Below, piece by piece: positions 48,768 to 58,707 of a stretch of 64,000 nucleotides of DNA (its first letter is position 1; every line of letters begins with the position of its first letter). Position numbers and translations under genes: made by a program. The DNA is taken from NCBI GenBank assembly GCA_023401595.1, contig JAEXDQ010000009.1, positions 1 to 64,000 on the forward strand, read 5' to 3'. Source of the DNA: Spirochaetota bacterium (GTDB lineage: Bacteria > Spirochaetota > Spirochaetia > Sphaerochaetales > Sphaerochaetaceae). The notes under the pieces are model-generated. The model ran no database searches. It had not been told where the DNA came from and worked only from the letters and a program-made list of their open reading frames with translations.

Positions 48768-51700
48768 TCAGGTCAGTTCCCTGAACGTCCTGATCTCAAA
48801 CGGACCGAAGGAAAGCTCATCACCATTCCGACATACCTCTCCGGGCTCCTCGCCAAAAGGCGCTTCAAGGAGATCGCATTCATGGAAACACAGGCCCTCG
48901 ACACATTTCAGACGCACCTTCGCATGATGTCCGTTGTTTTCCACCGCCCTCCAGACAATACCCGAACCATCTTCACTTCGTTTAATGACGGACAACGTTA
49001 CATCAGAAGACGAAAGGGACACGGGCAAGTCGACCGATTCTGGCCGTTCGGATGAATATACCGCTATATCAGGAGAGTTCAGGGAAGCCGAAACATTCCT
49101 CACATCGCTTTCCGCAAGCTCTTTGGAATGTGGTACGAACGCATAGGTGAACTCATGATATCCGAGATCCGCATACGGATCAGGGTCGATCGGACTTCTC
49201 AAAAGGCTCAAACCGAGTACTCCGTTCCTACAGGAATATCCATACTTGGAGTCCGAAGCCACGGCGGCTCCGCCCTCCGTATCGCTCACATCGGTGAATC
49301 CCCGTGAACAGAACTCGAATTTCGCAAAATCCTCTTCGGTCTGAACATGAGTCTTCCGCTTGAACAGCCCATACGGGATATCGCAGCCAACCCATTCAAT
49401 GTCGGGGTCTACAGGGAAATCGACACGCAACAGCTTGCGGCATTCTCCCCAGTTCACGCCAGTAATGAAATACAACTCTTCGCCCTGTTTCGGAAGTACG
49501 ATGTATTGTGTAATTTCCGAAGACGGAGTACGGAACTTGGCGAGCAGAACGGCAAAGGCATCGTTGTCCGCCACTTTCATACATCCGGTACAGGACAAGA
49601 TGTCAAGCTCCTGATCCTGATAGTAGAAATCGATATCCCATGCCTCCCAATTCTGGGGAACGTCGGCATAGAGGCGAAGGACGTTGCCGGATCGTCCGCC
49701 CATGAAGTCCCTTCCCGTCTCCTTCTCAACCGCCGCCCGGATCCGGCCATTGGAATCGAACTCGTACCGGATCAATTCATTCTCAAGGACCAAGGACGCA
49801 TCCACAGCCCGTCCACAGTCAATTTCAATGAGTTCAAAGGAATTCCACCCGTCAGTCACCAGCGGAACATATACATAATGAAGATTCCCTATCTTCGTCA
49901 CCGGATATTTTCCATCCAGCGCATAGGAGTTGCCGTCGTCCGGGAAATCATGGAGTCTCACAAACCGGGGAACATGGTTCCCGGTAAAGTTGAACAACGA
50001 GGCGTATCGCACCGTCCCCGTTCGGGACGCGCTTCCGAAAGAGGAAGAAAAGGAAGTCCATGCGAAGTTCTTCCCATCCAGATAGACTTTCAGCAGATCG
50101 ACGAACCCCGCGAACATCTTCGCATACATCTTTCTTGCTTCAGCATAGGCCTCCCCGATACAGGAACCAGGGAGGATGTCATGGAACTGCAAGGTAAGAC
50201 CATCATGCAATATGGCCTTCATGGCTTCGGCGGGATAATCTCCGGCCGTCGCGTACAGCGCTTCCAACACCCTGAAAGCTTCTTCAAAAATACGGTTTTG
50301 CTTCTTGGTGAACGCCTGGCTCGTCAACGTCCCGCGATGCAATTCAAGATACAGCTCTCCCCTGTAGGTCTCCAACCTGTCCGATTCCCGGGACAAACGG
50401 TCAAAGAAGTCGCTGACAAAGCCAAAACAGGCTTTCGGAACCCCCTCGAGATCGGCAGCGAGCAAAATCCGTTCAATATGTTCCTCTTTAGGCCCTCCTC
50501 CGCCATCGCCAATCCCAAGAGCGGTAACGAATTCGTTCAGACGATCCTTCTCCAGGAAATTCTTTTCAGCCTGCACAAGAGAATCGGCGGTTCCATCGGA
50601 ATTATAAGTACGTTCCGGCAAGAAGTGGGCAATGACAGAAGACCCGTCGATACCCTGCCATATGAAGCTTTCGTATGGGAACCGGGTATGGGCGCTCCAC
50701 GAGATCTTCTGGGTCAGGAAATATGGTACATCAGCTTTTTTAAGAATCTGCGGCAAGGACGCCGGATATCCGAATACATCGGGAATCCAGCAATTGCGTA
50801 CATCGATCCCGAATTCAGAAGCAAAATACCGCCGGCCTTCAAGAATCTGACGCACAAGAGATTCCCCGGACACCAAGGAGCAGTCCGGTTCAACCCACAT
50901 CGCGCCCAAAGGCTCCCAGCGGTTGTCATGGACAGCCCTCCGAACCTCGGCATATAGTCCTGGATGCTCCTCCTTGACCCATGCGTAGTGTTGAGGAGAA
51001 GAAGCGCCAAACACATATGACGGATAGTTTTTTAAATTTTCGACCTGACTTGAAAAGGTCCTCGCCACCTTTCTATGAGATTCCGCAATCGGCCACAACC
51101 AGGCGGTATCGATATGGGCGTGGCCGACGACTACGGTAGAGAGGGCGGAAGCGACCGCCGGTTTCGACAGTTCCGTCCGAAGCAGTCCATAGGCGACTTT
51201 CGCGCCATGAACAGGGTATGCGACCGCGGCGTCGAACAACGCCCCCAGCAGCCTGACCGCACGTGTAGAATCCATGTCCAAGCCCCTGTAGAGATGGAAC
51301 AGAAATTCCTCCGCGATGAACAAGTTCCAGATGTCCACGTCGAACACACCGAGCCTGGCGTAACGCAACACGCCGTTCCATCGACCTTTCACATCGGTCA
51401 TGTCCCGGTTCAGCTTCTTAGTCTCTCGATCCAGTCCGAACAGATCGTTCGCGGCGGTCTCGACATAGAGCCGCAACGACCCGTCACAGATACCGATTCT
51501 ATGGATATCCTTCAGATAGTGATTCGCATGTACGCAACAGCTGGTAAGGCCATAGAGGGGATGTCCGGTTGCATCATACACCAGCATCTCCCCTCCCAAA
51601 TTCAAACGTACGGCAAGTTCCTTGCCATGGAAACAGGCGGGAATATCGATGTCCAGGACAAAATACGCGGACTGCCAGTTTTCACCCCATTGCGTGCCCT

Positions 51701-51938
51701 CCGCGATCGGTTCACGCGGCAGGGAGATGGTATCGCGAAGAGGGAGCCGCTCATCGGTGACATACACACTGGTTGAAAACGGAATTTCATTTTGCAGGTA
51801 CGTCCGATACAGCTCATTGATACAATCCCTGATTCTATTGACGGCGGTATTTCTCCTGCCATCATGTATCCATCCCTTCACAGTATCATCTCCTATGTCC
51901 GCCTCCCGTAATGCGCTTGCCCCCAGTCTAAAAAGCAT
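48768..51938 (-). CDS. Alpha-mannosidase, GH38 family, cytoplasmic
   Basis: A protein of about 1056 residues. The GH38 catalytic domain begins around residue 270 with VVVGHAHIDTAWLWPIAESH (zinc His and Asp), then WVEPDCSLVSGESLVRQILE and WIPDVFGYPASLPQILKK (nucleophile Asp region). A helical middle domain and beta-sandwich domains follow, ending FGPFEIRTFRELT. It removes alpha-linked mannose from N-glycan or mannan fragments using zinc or a similar metal. No signal peptide. The ATG at 51938 is used; a GTG at 51989 would add 17 residues and neither has a clear ribosome site. Last gene of the ABC/GH2/sulfatase operon, about 160 bp after the GH2 gene. Confidence 0.9.
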   Translation of the reverse strand: MLFRLGASALREADIGDDTVKGWIHDGRRNTAVNRIRDCINELYRTYLQNEIPFSTSVYVTDERLPLRDTISLPREPIAEGTQWGENWQSAYFVLDIDIPACFHGKELAVRLNLGGEMLVYDATGHPLYGLTSCCVHANHYLKDIHRIGICDGSLRLYVETAANDLFGLDRETKKLNRDMTDVKGRWNGVLRYARLGVFDVDIWNLFIAEEFLFHLYRGLDMDSTRAVRLLGALFDAAVAYPVHGAKVAYGLLRTELSKPAVASALSTVVVGHAHIDTAWLWPIAESHRKVARTFSSQVENLKNYPSYVFGASSPQHYAWVKEEHPGLYAEVRRAVHDNRWEPLGAMWVEPDCSLVSGESLVRQILEGRRYFASEFGIDVRNCWIPDVFGYPASLPQILKKADVPYFLTQKISWSAHTRFPYESFIWQGIDGSSVIAHFLPERTYNSDGTADSLVQAEKNFLEKDRLNEFVTALGIGDGGGGPKEEHIERILLAADLEGVPKACFGFVSDFFDRLSRESDRLETYRGELYLELHRGTLTSQAFTKKQNRIFEEAFRVLEALYATAGDYPAEAMKAILHDGLTLQFHDILPGSCIGEAYAEARKMYAKMFAGFVDLLKVYLDGKNFAWTSFSSSFGSASRTGTVRYASLFNFTGNHVPRFVRLHDFPDDGNSYALDGKYPVTKIGNLHYVYVPLVTDGWNSFELIEIDCGRAVDASLVLENELIRYEFDSNGRIRAAVEKETGRDFMGGRSGNVLRLYADVPQNWEAWDIDFYYQDQELDILSCTGCMKVADNDAFAVLLAKFRTPSSEITQYIVLPKQGEELYFITGVNWGECRKLLRVDFPVDPDIEWVGCDIPYGLFKRKTHVQTEEDFAKFEFCSRGFTDVSDTEGGAAVASDSKYGYSCRNGVLGLSLLRSPIDPDPYADLGYHEFTYAFVPHSKELAESDVRNVSASLNSPDIAVYSSERPESVDLPVSLSSSDVTLSVIKRSEDGSGIVWRAVENNGHHAKVRLKCVEGLCFHECDLLEAPFGEEPGEVCRNGDELSFGPFEIRTFRELT

Positions 51939-52098
51939 GTACAGCAGGGTCGCCGCTGCAATCCGCAAGATGCACAAGCTTACGCACACAATTCCGCATC
52001 AAGCATCCCCTGCTGTACAATGCCATACGTCATAGCTTCACCAACGGGAGGAAACGGGCCACCAACACAGTCCGGCCGTATTTTCCTGTCGAATATGT

Positions 52099-53886
52099 TC
52101 AGGTCCTGTTTGTAAATACCCTACGGTACTCATCGATGTCGCATTTCGGGGTTCTATCGGAATAGAGTAAACCATTGACTTCCTGTGAGACATCGGTAAG
52201 CTGCGTATAGCAGAACCCTTTAACTCTCGGATCCGAGAAAATCGCCGCCAGCAGCTTTTCAAGTCTGGCAAGCAATTCCTCCTTGCTGCTCGCGGGCTCT
52301 CGATACCCCCAGGCCCCCGCATGGATATCATTACGTAAAGCGATACCACCGAATTCGGTCAGCAACACGGGTTCTCCGGCATAGGCGCCGCCCTCGCTGT
52401 ATATCTGCCGGTGACTCGCAGCCGTCTTCATCAACCCTTCAATATTCTTCCAAGTGCGGTCATAACTGTCCTTGTCATGGATATCATAGTCATGGATAGC
52501 GCAGAAATCGGTAATGGTTTGCTCCCATCCGTCGTTGCCGCTGACAAGACGGTTCGGATCCAAGGTCTTCAACAGATAATAGACGGACCGTACGAAATTC
52601 TGCTGCAACGGATCGGTGAAAACATCGCGGATACCCCAGGATTCGTTGAAAGGAACCCAGGTGATGATCGAGGGGTGGTTGTACAGGGCCCTGACGGACT
52701 GTAGCAGGTCGCGATGCACGTTCTCCACCTCGTCGGTCGAAAAGCAATATGCACTGGGAAGCTCCGCCCAGACAAGAATCCCCATCACGTCGGCCAGATA
52801 GTAGAACCACGGGCTCTCGAACTTCTGATGCATCCGTACGCCGTTGAATCCCATCTGTTTCATCAAATCAAGATCCTTCCTCAAGGCGTCCTCGTCCGGT
52901 GGCGTCAGAAGTGATTCCGGCCAATACCCCTGGTCAAGAATCAATCGCTGGTACAACGGCCTGTTGTTCAACAGGACCTGTCCGTTCCGTACGCTCACCT
53001 TCCTCATGCCGAAATAGGTCGATACCTCATCCAGAAGAATCATGTCTGAGGTGTAGAGCCTCAGCTTCACGTCATACAGACGCGGCCGTTCAGGCGACCA
53101 GGCATGGATATCGTCCACACTATTGGGCTGTGTAATATGGAGGTGCAGGAACTGACGATACTCGTCAACATCGGTGAGCAACGTCGTCGTGACCGCCCCT
53201 TCGTAACCCAATTCGATCTCGATTTTCTGTCCCTTTCCGACGGCATGGGAATATTCAATCTCGAACGTGGCCATCCTCTTGTCCAGATCAGGCGTTATCC
53301 TGCACGCCGTAAAACGTGCCTTCTTGGTAAATGACAGCCATACATCCTGCCAGATACCGCTTGACGGGGTATACCAGCATCCCCAGGGTTTTTCCGTCCA
53401 TATCTGTTTTCCACGAGGCTGGGCGTTGTCGTGGTAGTCCTCCACTCGGACAGCGATCATGTTCTCACCTTTCTCTACATATGGAGAGATCGGAATTGAA
53501 AACGGCGAGTAGCCTCCCTCATGGACGGCGACCAGATTCCCGTTGATCCATACGTGGGCCTTGTAGTCAACTGCGTTGAAGTTGAGAAGGACTTCATCGT
53601 CCGGCAAAACCCCGTCCAGCATGAAGGACCGGCTATACCACAAAACCGGATGATACGGAGGTTCCTGGCCATTGAAGCCGAGCCTATGACCATCATGGTC
53701 GGCAAGCTCCGCCTTCTCGCATTGGTAGACGAACGGCACGGTAATCCGTAGCTCCAGCCGCTTTTTCTCCCAATGCCGCCCAAGTCCTATATTTTCATCG
53801 TCAAACGCGAAGCTCCATTCCCCGTTGAGATCCATCCATCTGTCCCGTCTAAACGAAGGCTCCGGATAATACGCCATATCTCTCAC
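52099..53886 (-). CDS. GH2 family glycoside hydrolase (beta-galactosidase/-mannosidase/-glucuronidase type)
   Basis: A 595-residue protein with the GH2 order: sugar-binding sandwich (DLNGEWSFAFDDENIGLGRH, AVDYKAHVWINGNLVAVHEG), immunoglobulin-like domain, and TIM barrel from about residue 310. The acid/base is Glu in PFNESWGIRD and the nucleophile Glu in LTEFGGIALR. It is shorter than LacZ and closer in length to beta-glucuronidases and small beta-mannosidases; the substrate is not fixed. No signal peptide. A GTG at 53886 with AGGAG 6-7 nt before it is the likely start; the next ATG is three codons later without a site. It begins 3 bp after the permease stop. Confidence 0.88.
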   Translation of the reverse strand: MRDMAYYPEPSFRRDRWMDLNGEWSFAFDDENIGLGRHWEKKRLELRITVPFVYQCEKAELADHDGHRLGFNGQEPPYHPVLWYSRSFMLDGVLPDDEVLLNFNAVDYKAHVWINGNLVAVHEGGYSPFSIPISPYVEKGENMIAVRVEDYHDNAQPRGKQIWTEKPWGCWYTPSSGIWQDVWLSFTKKARFTACRITPDLDKRMATFEIEYSHAVGKGQKIEIELGYEGAVTTTLLTDVDEYRQFLHLHITQPNSVDDIHAWSPERPRLYDVKLRLYTSDMILLDEVSTYFGMRKVSVRNGQVLLNNRPLYQRLILDQGYWPESLLTPPDEDALRKDLDLMKQMGFNGVRMHQKFESPWFYYLADVMGILVWAELPSAYCFSTDEVENVHRDLLQSVRALYNHPSIITWVPFNESWGIRDVFTDPLQQNFVRSVYYLLKTLDPNRLVSGNDGWEQTITDFCAIHDYDIHDKDSYDRTWKNIEGLMKTAASHRQIYSEGGAYAGEPVLLTEFGGIALRNDIHAGAWGYREPASSKEELLARLEKLLAAIFSDPRVKGFCYTQLTDVSQEVNGLLYSDRTPKCDIDEYRRVFTNRT

Positions 53887-53889
53887 CCA

Positions 53890-54726
53890 TTACTCCTTGA
53901 CCGCTCCCGCGATACCGTTGATGAAGTATTTCTGTAGAACAATGAAAACCAAAACGATAGGAAGCAAGGCAAGCGTACCCGCCGCGGCCATGCCGGACCA
54001 ATCGGTTTCATTGACGCTTTGGAACGCCATCATGCCTACCGGCAACGTCCTGTATTGAGGAACACCGAACGTGAATACCAACGGTATCATGAAATTGTTC
54101 CAAGCGGTCATGAACGTCAGTATGATTGTCGTCGCGGTCACAGGGCTCGTCATCGGCACCATGATCCTGGAAAAAACAGTGAAGAAGCCCGCCCCGTCGA
54201 TAATCGCGGCTTCCGAGATTGACTTTGGTATATTCTCGAAGAACGCCTTGTACAGGAAAATCGACGCGACATGCCCGCCACCCGCAAGAGCGAGGATTAC
54301 TCCGGTCCGGCTGTTCAGCAGTCCGAGCTTGTCGCTGATCTCCACGATGGGGATGATCGTCGTACCCGTTGGAATCAGGAAGGTCGCTACCAGACAAGTC
54401 ATGATGACGGCCTTGCCCTTGAAGTCATACATGCCGAGCGCATATCCGGCGAGAGTGCAGCGTACAACGACGATCACTATCGTCCAGACGGTGACAAGCA
54501 CACTGTTGAAGAAATAGTCATTGAAACCTCCCTTCACCCAGGCGCGGACATAGCTGTCGAAGGAAAAACGTTCAGGAATCAACGAAAGCCCGTTCTGGAA
54601 AATCTCCATCGTAGACTTGAAGGAGGCGCTGATCATCCAGAGAAACGGATATATCCAAAGAAAAGACAACAATGCGATCAGAATGCCGGCTACGACGGCG
54701 GTGATTGTTTTCGTCTTCTTGTTCAT
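53890..54726 (-). CDS. Sugar ABC transporter permease (MalG type)
   Basis: A 278-residue membrane protein with six helices, beginning TITAVVAGILIALLSFLWIY. The EAA motif is SISEAAIIDGAGFFTVFSRI followed by MVPMTSPVTATTIIL. It pairs with the MalF-type protein upstream; the genes overlap by 4 bp. It belongs to the importer of the sulfatase/GH2/GH38 operon. No ATPase gene is in the operon. Confidence 0.94.
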   Translation of the reverse strand: MNKKTKTITAVVAGILIALLSFLWIYPFLWMISASFKSTMEIFQNGLSLIPERFSFDSYVRAWVKGGFNDYFFNSVLVTVWTIVIVVVRCTLAGYALGMYDFKGKAVIMTCLVATFLIPTGTTIIPIVEISDKLGLLNSRTGVILALAGGGHVASIFLYKAFFENIPKSISEAAIIDGAGFFTVFSRIMVPMTSPVTATTIILTFMTAWNNFMIPLVFTFGVPQYRTLPVGMMAFQSVNETDWSGMAAAGTLALLPIVLVFIVLQKYFINGIAGAVKE

Positions 54727-55622
54727 GCGTTCTTCCTCTTTCCAATCCGGCCATAGGCCAACTGCGCGACCGTGATCACAATGAATATCAGACCGAAGAT
54801 CATAGCCGCCGCGGAAGCGTAGCCGATACGGGGGACAGTCGCGGTGAACGCCTGCCGATAGATGAAAAGCTCAATCACCTCCGTCCGGTAGAACGGACCT
54901 CCTCCGGTGAGCGTCAGCATCATATCGAAGACTCGCATGGCATCGCTGATGGTGATGATCAGAATGATCGCGCCGAACGGCACGAGCAACGGAGCCGTGA
55001 TGTATCTGAATTTCTGCAAAGTCCCCGCTCCGTCGATGGTCGCTGCCTCGTACAGCTCGTTCGGGATGCTTTGCAGACTCGCTATCCAATAGATCAACGA
55101 GGTCCCCGTCCACTTCCATATCCAGATGACCGCCGATGTTATCAACGCCGTGGACGCGTTGCCCAGGAAAAATATCTGTTCGTCGATAAGACCAAGTTTT
55201 GTCAATATCAGGTTCACAGGACCATTGTTCGGGTCAAAAACCATGTTCATGATGGTCCCGACGATAGCGCCCGTCGTTACGACAGGAATGAATATCACGG
55301 TACGGAAAGCCGATTTGGCGGGACACCATTTCGCAGTGACGACAAGCGCGAGCAGCAGTGAAAAAAAGAATCTTCCGGGAACTGCATAGAGCAGGAACAT
55401 GAATGTATTCTTCAAACTGTTCCAGAATAGGGAATCCGAAAAAAGCTCCGCGTAGTTCCCGAATCCCACAAAGGTCCCGTGCATGCTGAACCCCGTCCAG
55501 TCCAGCAGGGAATACCACAATGTCGCAAGCAACGGATATATGGTATAGATCCCATACAGGATGATGGTCGGAGTCATGAACAACCATATCCATCCATACG
55601 GCTTCCTGTTACTCAATCTCAT
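54723..55622 (-). CDS. Sugar ABC transporter permease (MalF type)
   Basis: A 299-residue membrane protein. KPYGWIWLFMTPTIILYGIY starts the first helix; the EAA motif is NELYEAATIDGAGTLQKFRY followed by ITAPLLVPFG. Start at ATG 55622, with GGGAGG before it; the earlier ATG at 55670 is in the gap to the binding-protein gene. The gene overlaps the MalG-type partner by 4 bp. Confidence 0.93.
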   Translation of the reverse strand: MRLSNRKPYGWIWLFMTPTIILYGIYTIYPLLATLWYSLLDWTGFSMHGTFVGFGNYAELFSDSLFWNSLKNTFMFLLYAVPGRFFFSLLLALVVTAKWCPAKSAFRTVIFIPVVTTGAIVGTIMNMVFDPNNGPVNLILTKLGLIDEQIFFLGNASTALITSAVIWIWKWTGTSLIYWIASLQSIPNELYEAATIDGAGTLQKFRYITAPLLVPFGAIILIITISDAMRVFDMMLTLTGGGPFYRTEVIELFIYRQAFTATVPRIGYASAAAMIFGLIFIVITVAQLAYGRIGKRKNA

Positions 55623-55696
55623 CGTTCCTCCCTCGGTTCGCGATTCCAACGTTTCCGGCCCCCGCGACAAGGACCGGAAACGGATAGACAGCTACA

Positions 55697-57115
55697 TTAT
55701 TTCGCGTACATATCGCTCAAGAAGGATTCGCCATACGTGAAGTTCGGGAAAATCCAATCTTCCAGAGAGACGTCCACCCCTTGGGACTGTACTTTCTTGA
55801 TCGCCCTTTCACGCTCCGCCGTCATAGCCTCATTGTATTTGACTAGTTCCGACTTCCAATCCTTGAGAGCGCCGGAATAATACCCCTGCAGAATTTCAGC
55901 GGGATTGGGATGGATGTCCCTCATCTCTGTATTCACCTGCGCTACGTTGAGATTCCCAAGAATAGGATCCGGCCGGTATCCCATTGTCTCGGAGAATATC
56001 CCGCATAGCTCCTTGTAGGAGGGATGGACATTCGCCTTGTCCACGGCGGAAAGATCCAACGGCGGCTGGTCCATGTTCTCCGCCAGACCGATATAGTATT
56101 CGTCGCCCATGAACTTCAACAACGTATGCGTGGCCGCTTCCACCACGTCCGAATTGGCGGAGATAAAGAAATTACCCTTGGGAGGCGTCTTGTAGATCAT
56201 ATAGTCGGCGTTCGCGTCGACGCGCAGAGGAGCGGAGACGCCGACGGCATTGTAGATCTCAGGAAAGCTCGACTTGACGACGCCGATGTTCCAGGAGCCA
56301 TCCATCAGCATCGCGGCTTCGCCTGCCGCCCAACGTTCGCGTGCGGCTCTCATGTCGAGGTTGACGGAAGCGGGATGCACGCTGCCATCGTCATACAATC
56401 CAGTAAGGAACTCGAACACCTTGAACGCTTTTTCAGAAGCATACTGATACTCGCCGGTTTTCCAATCAATCCAACCGGGGCTGCCAGAAGCCATCATGAG
56501 ATCTTCGATAGTATCGTTCATCCGCTGCGTGAAGGAAATCGGGAGGATGAATCCGTATTGCTTCTTCCCTGATTCTCCCGTGATCTTCTTGGCGAGCGCA
56601 CGAGCTTCCTCAAAAGTTTCGGGAACGTCTTTTTCCGCCAATTGGTCGGAATGATACCACAGCAGGGCATTATGGTTGATACTCATTGACGGGAAGGAAT
56701 AGACCTTGCCGTCAAACATGGTATACCCCTCGAACAACGCATCCTGGATATACTGGGGAAGGTTCCCCTTCTCAACGGCGAGCGGGCTGAACCACCCCTC
56801 CTTGTACATCGCCACTTCGGAAACCGACATGGTCTTAGAGAACACGTCAGGGCAGGAATTGGTCCTGAACGCAAGCATGAGGGCCTCGCTTTGTTTTGCC
56901 GGGTCATATTGCGTATACACGACAGGCACACCGGTCTCGGCTTCGCTTTCCGCGAACAAGCCCTTGTGCAATTCCGCGAGCGGCAGGAAATGATCCCACC
57001 ATTCAATGGTTTTCGGTCCAGCGGAAGCTGCGGGGCTTTCACTGGCGCCACCGGCGAATACCATGCCGCAGGCCAATAGAACAAGCATCATGGCTACTAG
57101 AATTCTCTTCGTCAT
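55697..57115 (-). CDS. Sugar ABC transporter substrate-binding protein
   Basis: A 472-residue exported protein, second binding protein of this window. The signal peptide MTKRILVAMMLVLLACGMVF ends in AGGASES, the spirochaete-type end; a lipid anchor at C16 is also possible. Mature part IEWWDHFLPLAELHKGLFAE, then YTQYDPAKQSEALMLAFRTN, SFPSMSINHNALLWYHSDQL. Start at 57115, behind AAAGGAG. It delivers the glycan to the permeases encoded next; ligand likely sulfated or mannose-containing by context. Confidence 0.93.
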   Translation of the reverse strand: MTKRILVAMMLVLLACGMVFAGGASESPAASAGPKTIEWWDHFLPLAELHKGLFAESEAETGVPVVYTQYDPAKQSEALMLAFRTNSCPDVFSKTMSVSEVAMYKEGWFSPLAVEKGNLPQYIQDALFEGYTMFDGKVYSFPSMSINHNALLWYHSDQLAEKDVPETFEEARALAKKITGESGKKQYGFILPISFTQRMNDTIEDLMMASGSPGWIDWKTGEYQYASEKAFKVFEFLTGLYDDGSVHPASVNLDMRAARERWAAGEAAMLMDGSWNIGVVKSSFPEIYNAVGVSAPLRVDANADYMIYKTPPKGNFFISANSDVVEAATHTLLKFMGDEYYIGLAENMDQPPLDLSAVDKANVHPSYKELCGIFSETMGYRPDPILGNLNVAQVNTEMRDIHPNPAEILQGYYSGALKDWKSELVKYNEAMTAERERAIKKVQSQGVDVSLEDWIFPNFTYGESFLSDMYAK

Positions 57116-57153
57116 TTTTTTCTCCTTTTGCAATCTTTATATCCGATCTGTTT

Positions 57154-58620
57154 TTACCAGTCCGATTTTCTCACAGGCAGGGGATCCGGCATCCTCGCCC
57201 ATCTTTCCAGCAGTTGAGCGTACAACATATGCTGGATGTCCTTATAGGCGGCGTTGCCGAACAGATTCTTCATTTCATCGGGATCGGCGGTCAAATCATA
57301 CAGCTCGCCTTCTTCGTTACCGCTATGCGAAACGACAAGTTTCCAAGCGTCCGTCCTCACCATAGAGGCGAACGCTTTCGGAGCCGTATGCCAGGGCATC
57401 GCGTTGAGATACTCACAATAGACATTCTCATGGATACGGACGTCTCCATCTCCAAAAAGAGGAACCAGGGATTTCCCCTGCATCCGGTCAAGGATTTCAA
57501 AACCGCACAGTTCAAGCAAGGTCTCAGGGATGTCCATGAGTTCGACAAGCTGTCCATGTTTCTTCGCCGGTATATGGCCAGGCCAGCTGATGATCAACGG
57601 AACCTTGATTGAACAATCGTAGAAGAACGGTCCTTTTAGATATATCCCATGGTCGCCCAGCAGTTCCCCATGGTCGCTATGGAACAGGATGATCGTATTT
57701 TCATACTGTCCTGTCTCTTTCAAGACATCGATCATCCGTGCGACCTGCATGTCGATCATGTCGCACATGGCGTAATACGCCGCCTTCTGCATCTTGTGGT
57801 CCGTCTCGGTCATCTCGGAGAAAGGATGGCCCGCATGGTGGTTGTAGGCTCCGGTATGGTCCTGCCGCTGCCAGACGGTCTTGGTATTCTCCTCCCCGGC
57901 GAAATAGTGGGGCAACGGCAACTCGGCGAGTTTGTCCATGTACCTATCCAACAGCTCCTTGGGAGGATCGAACGGATGATGCGGATCAAACATGTTCACA
58001 GAAAAGAACCAGGGCCGGCCATTGTTCTCCTTCATGAAATCGATCGCCTTCTCAGCGCACCAATACGACTGGTGCCGTTCGACCGGCATGCCATAGCTCA
58101 CCCACTTCGACTCGACCGTAGGCTCGGTGTGATACTCCGTTCCATGTTTTTCCTGAAGCCAACGGTAATACTCGTTGTTCAGTCCCCAAGAAGCCCCTGT
58201 ATCATGCGACCAATGGAATTCATCGTATCCATCGTCTATGCGGCTTTCCATCTCCGTGCACCCCGATTCGGGGTTGCAGGCCCTGATATGCAATTTGCCT
58301 GAAAGTCCGCAGGTATAGCCGTTGTCATGAAATATCTTGGAAACAAGTATTTCCGTATCAGGGATATCTGCGCCGTTCTGTCTCATACGGCAGGTCACGG
58401 GATATCTACCGGTCAGGAAGGAACCCCTGCTGGGGGAACAAACCGGGCTCTGGGCAAATGCGTTCTCAAACAATGCCGCGCCAGAAGCCAGCTGATCCAG
58501 AGCGGGAGTAGAAACAAAGTCGTTGCCATAACATCCCAGGGTATCGAACCGTTGTTGGTCCGTACAAATCCACAGGATATTAGGATGTCTGTCTGTTGAT
58601 TGTTCTTTCATGTTTTTCAT
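57154..58620 (-). CDS. Type I sulfatase, cytoplasmic
   Basis: A 488-residue sulfatase. PNILWICTDQQRFDTLGCYG holds the first metal ligands, the maturation motif is C-S-P-S-R with C61, then SGKLHI, and HSDHGELLGDHG supplies the later metal ligands. No signal peptide, so it acts inside the cell like the two others in this window. The ATG at 58620 or, three codons later, 58611 are both possible; no ribosome site is seen. It is the first gene of an operon with an ABC importer, GH2 and GH38 and is divergent from an AraC regulator. The likely task is removal of sulfate from imported host glycan fragments before mannose and other sugars are cut. Confidence 0.92.
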   Translation of the reverse strand: MKNMKEQSTDRHPNILWICTDQQRFDTLGCYGNDFVSTPALDQLASGAALFENAFAQSPVCSPSRGSFLTGRYPVTCRMRQNGADIPDTEILVSKIFHDNGYTCGLSGKLHIRACNPESGCTEMESRIDDGYDEFHWSHDTGASWGLNNEYYRWLQEKHGTEYHTEPTVESKWVSYGMPVERHQSYWCAEKAIDFMKENNGRPWFFSVNMFDPHHPFDPPKELLDRYMDKLAELPLPHYFAGEENTKTVWQRQDHTGAYNHHAGHPFSEMTETDHKMQKAAYYAMCDMIDMQVARMIDVLKETGQYENTIILFHSDHGELLGDHGIYLKGPFFYDCSIKVPLIISWPGHIPAKKHGQLVELMDIPETLLELCGFEILDRMQGKSLVPLFGDGDVRIHENVYCEYLNAMPWHTAPKAFASMVRTDAWKLVVSHSGNEEGELYDLTADPDEMKNLFGNAAYKDIQHMLYAQLLERWARMPDPLPVRKSDW

Positions 58621-58668
58621 ACTACCGTGTTATATCGATTCCACAAGTTTCATAAAAATCATTTTTTT

Positions 58669-58696
58669 TTGAATTTGACTCATTTTTGTGTATACT
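58669..58696 (+). promoter_or_regulatory. Promoter of the araC-type gene
   Basis: TTGAAT (58669-58674), 16 bases, TATACT (58691-58696). The start falls near 58703, only about 5 nt before the ATG, and no Shine-Dalgarno is present. Confidence 0.6.
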
Positions 58697-58707
58697 ACTT
58701 ACTACCT

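Noticed and set aside
49347..50957. A 536-residue open frame on the plus strand
   Set aside because: It is opposite the GH38 gene, which has strong family motifs. It lacks a start signal and any recognisable domain.
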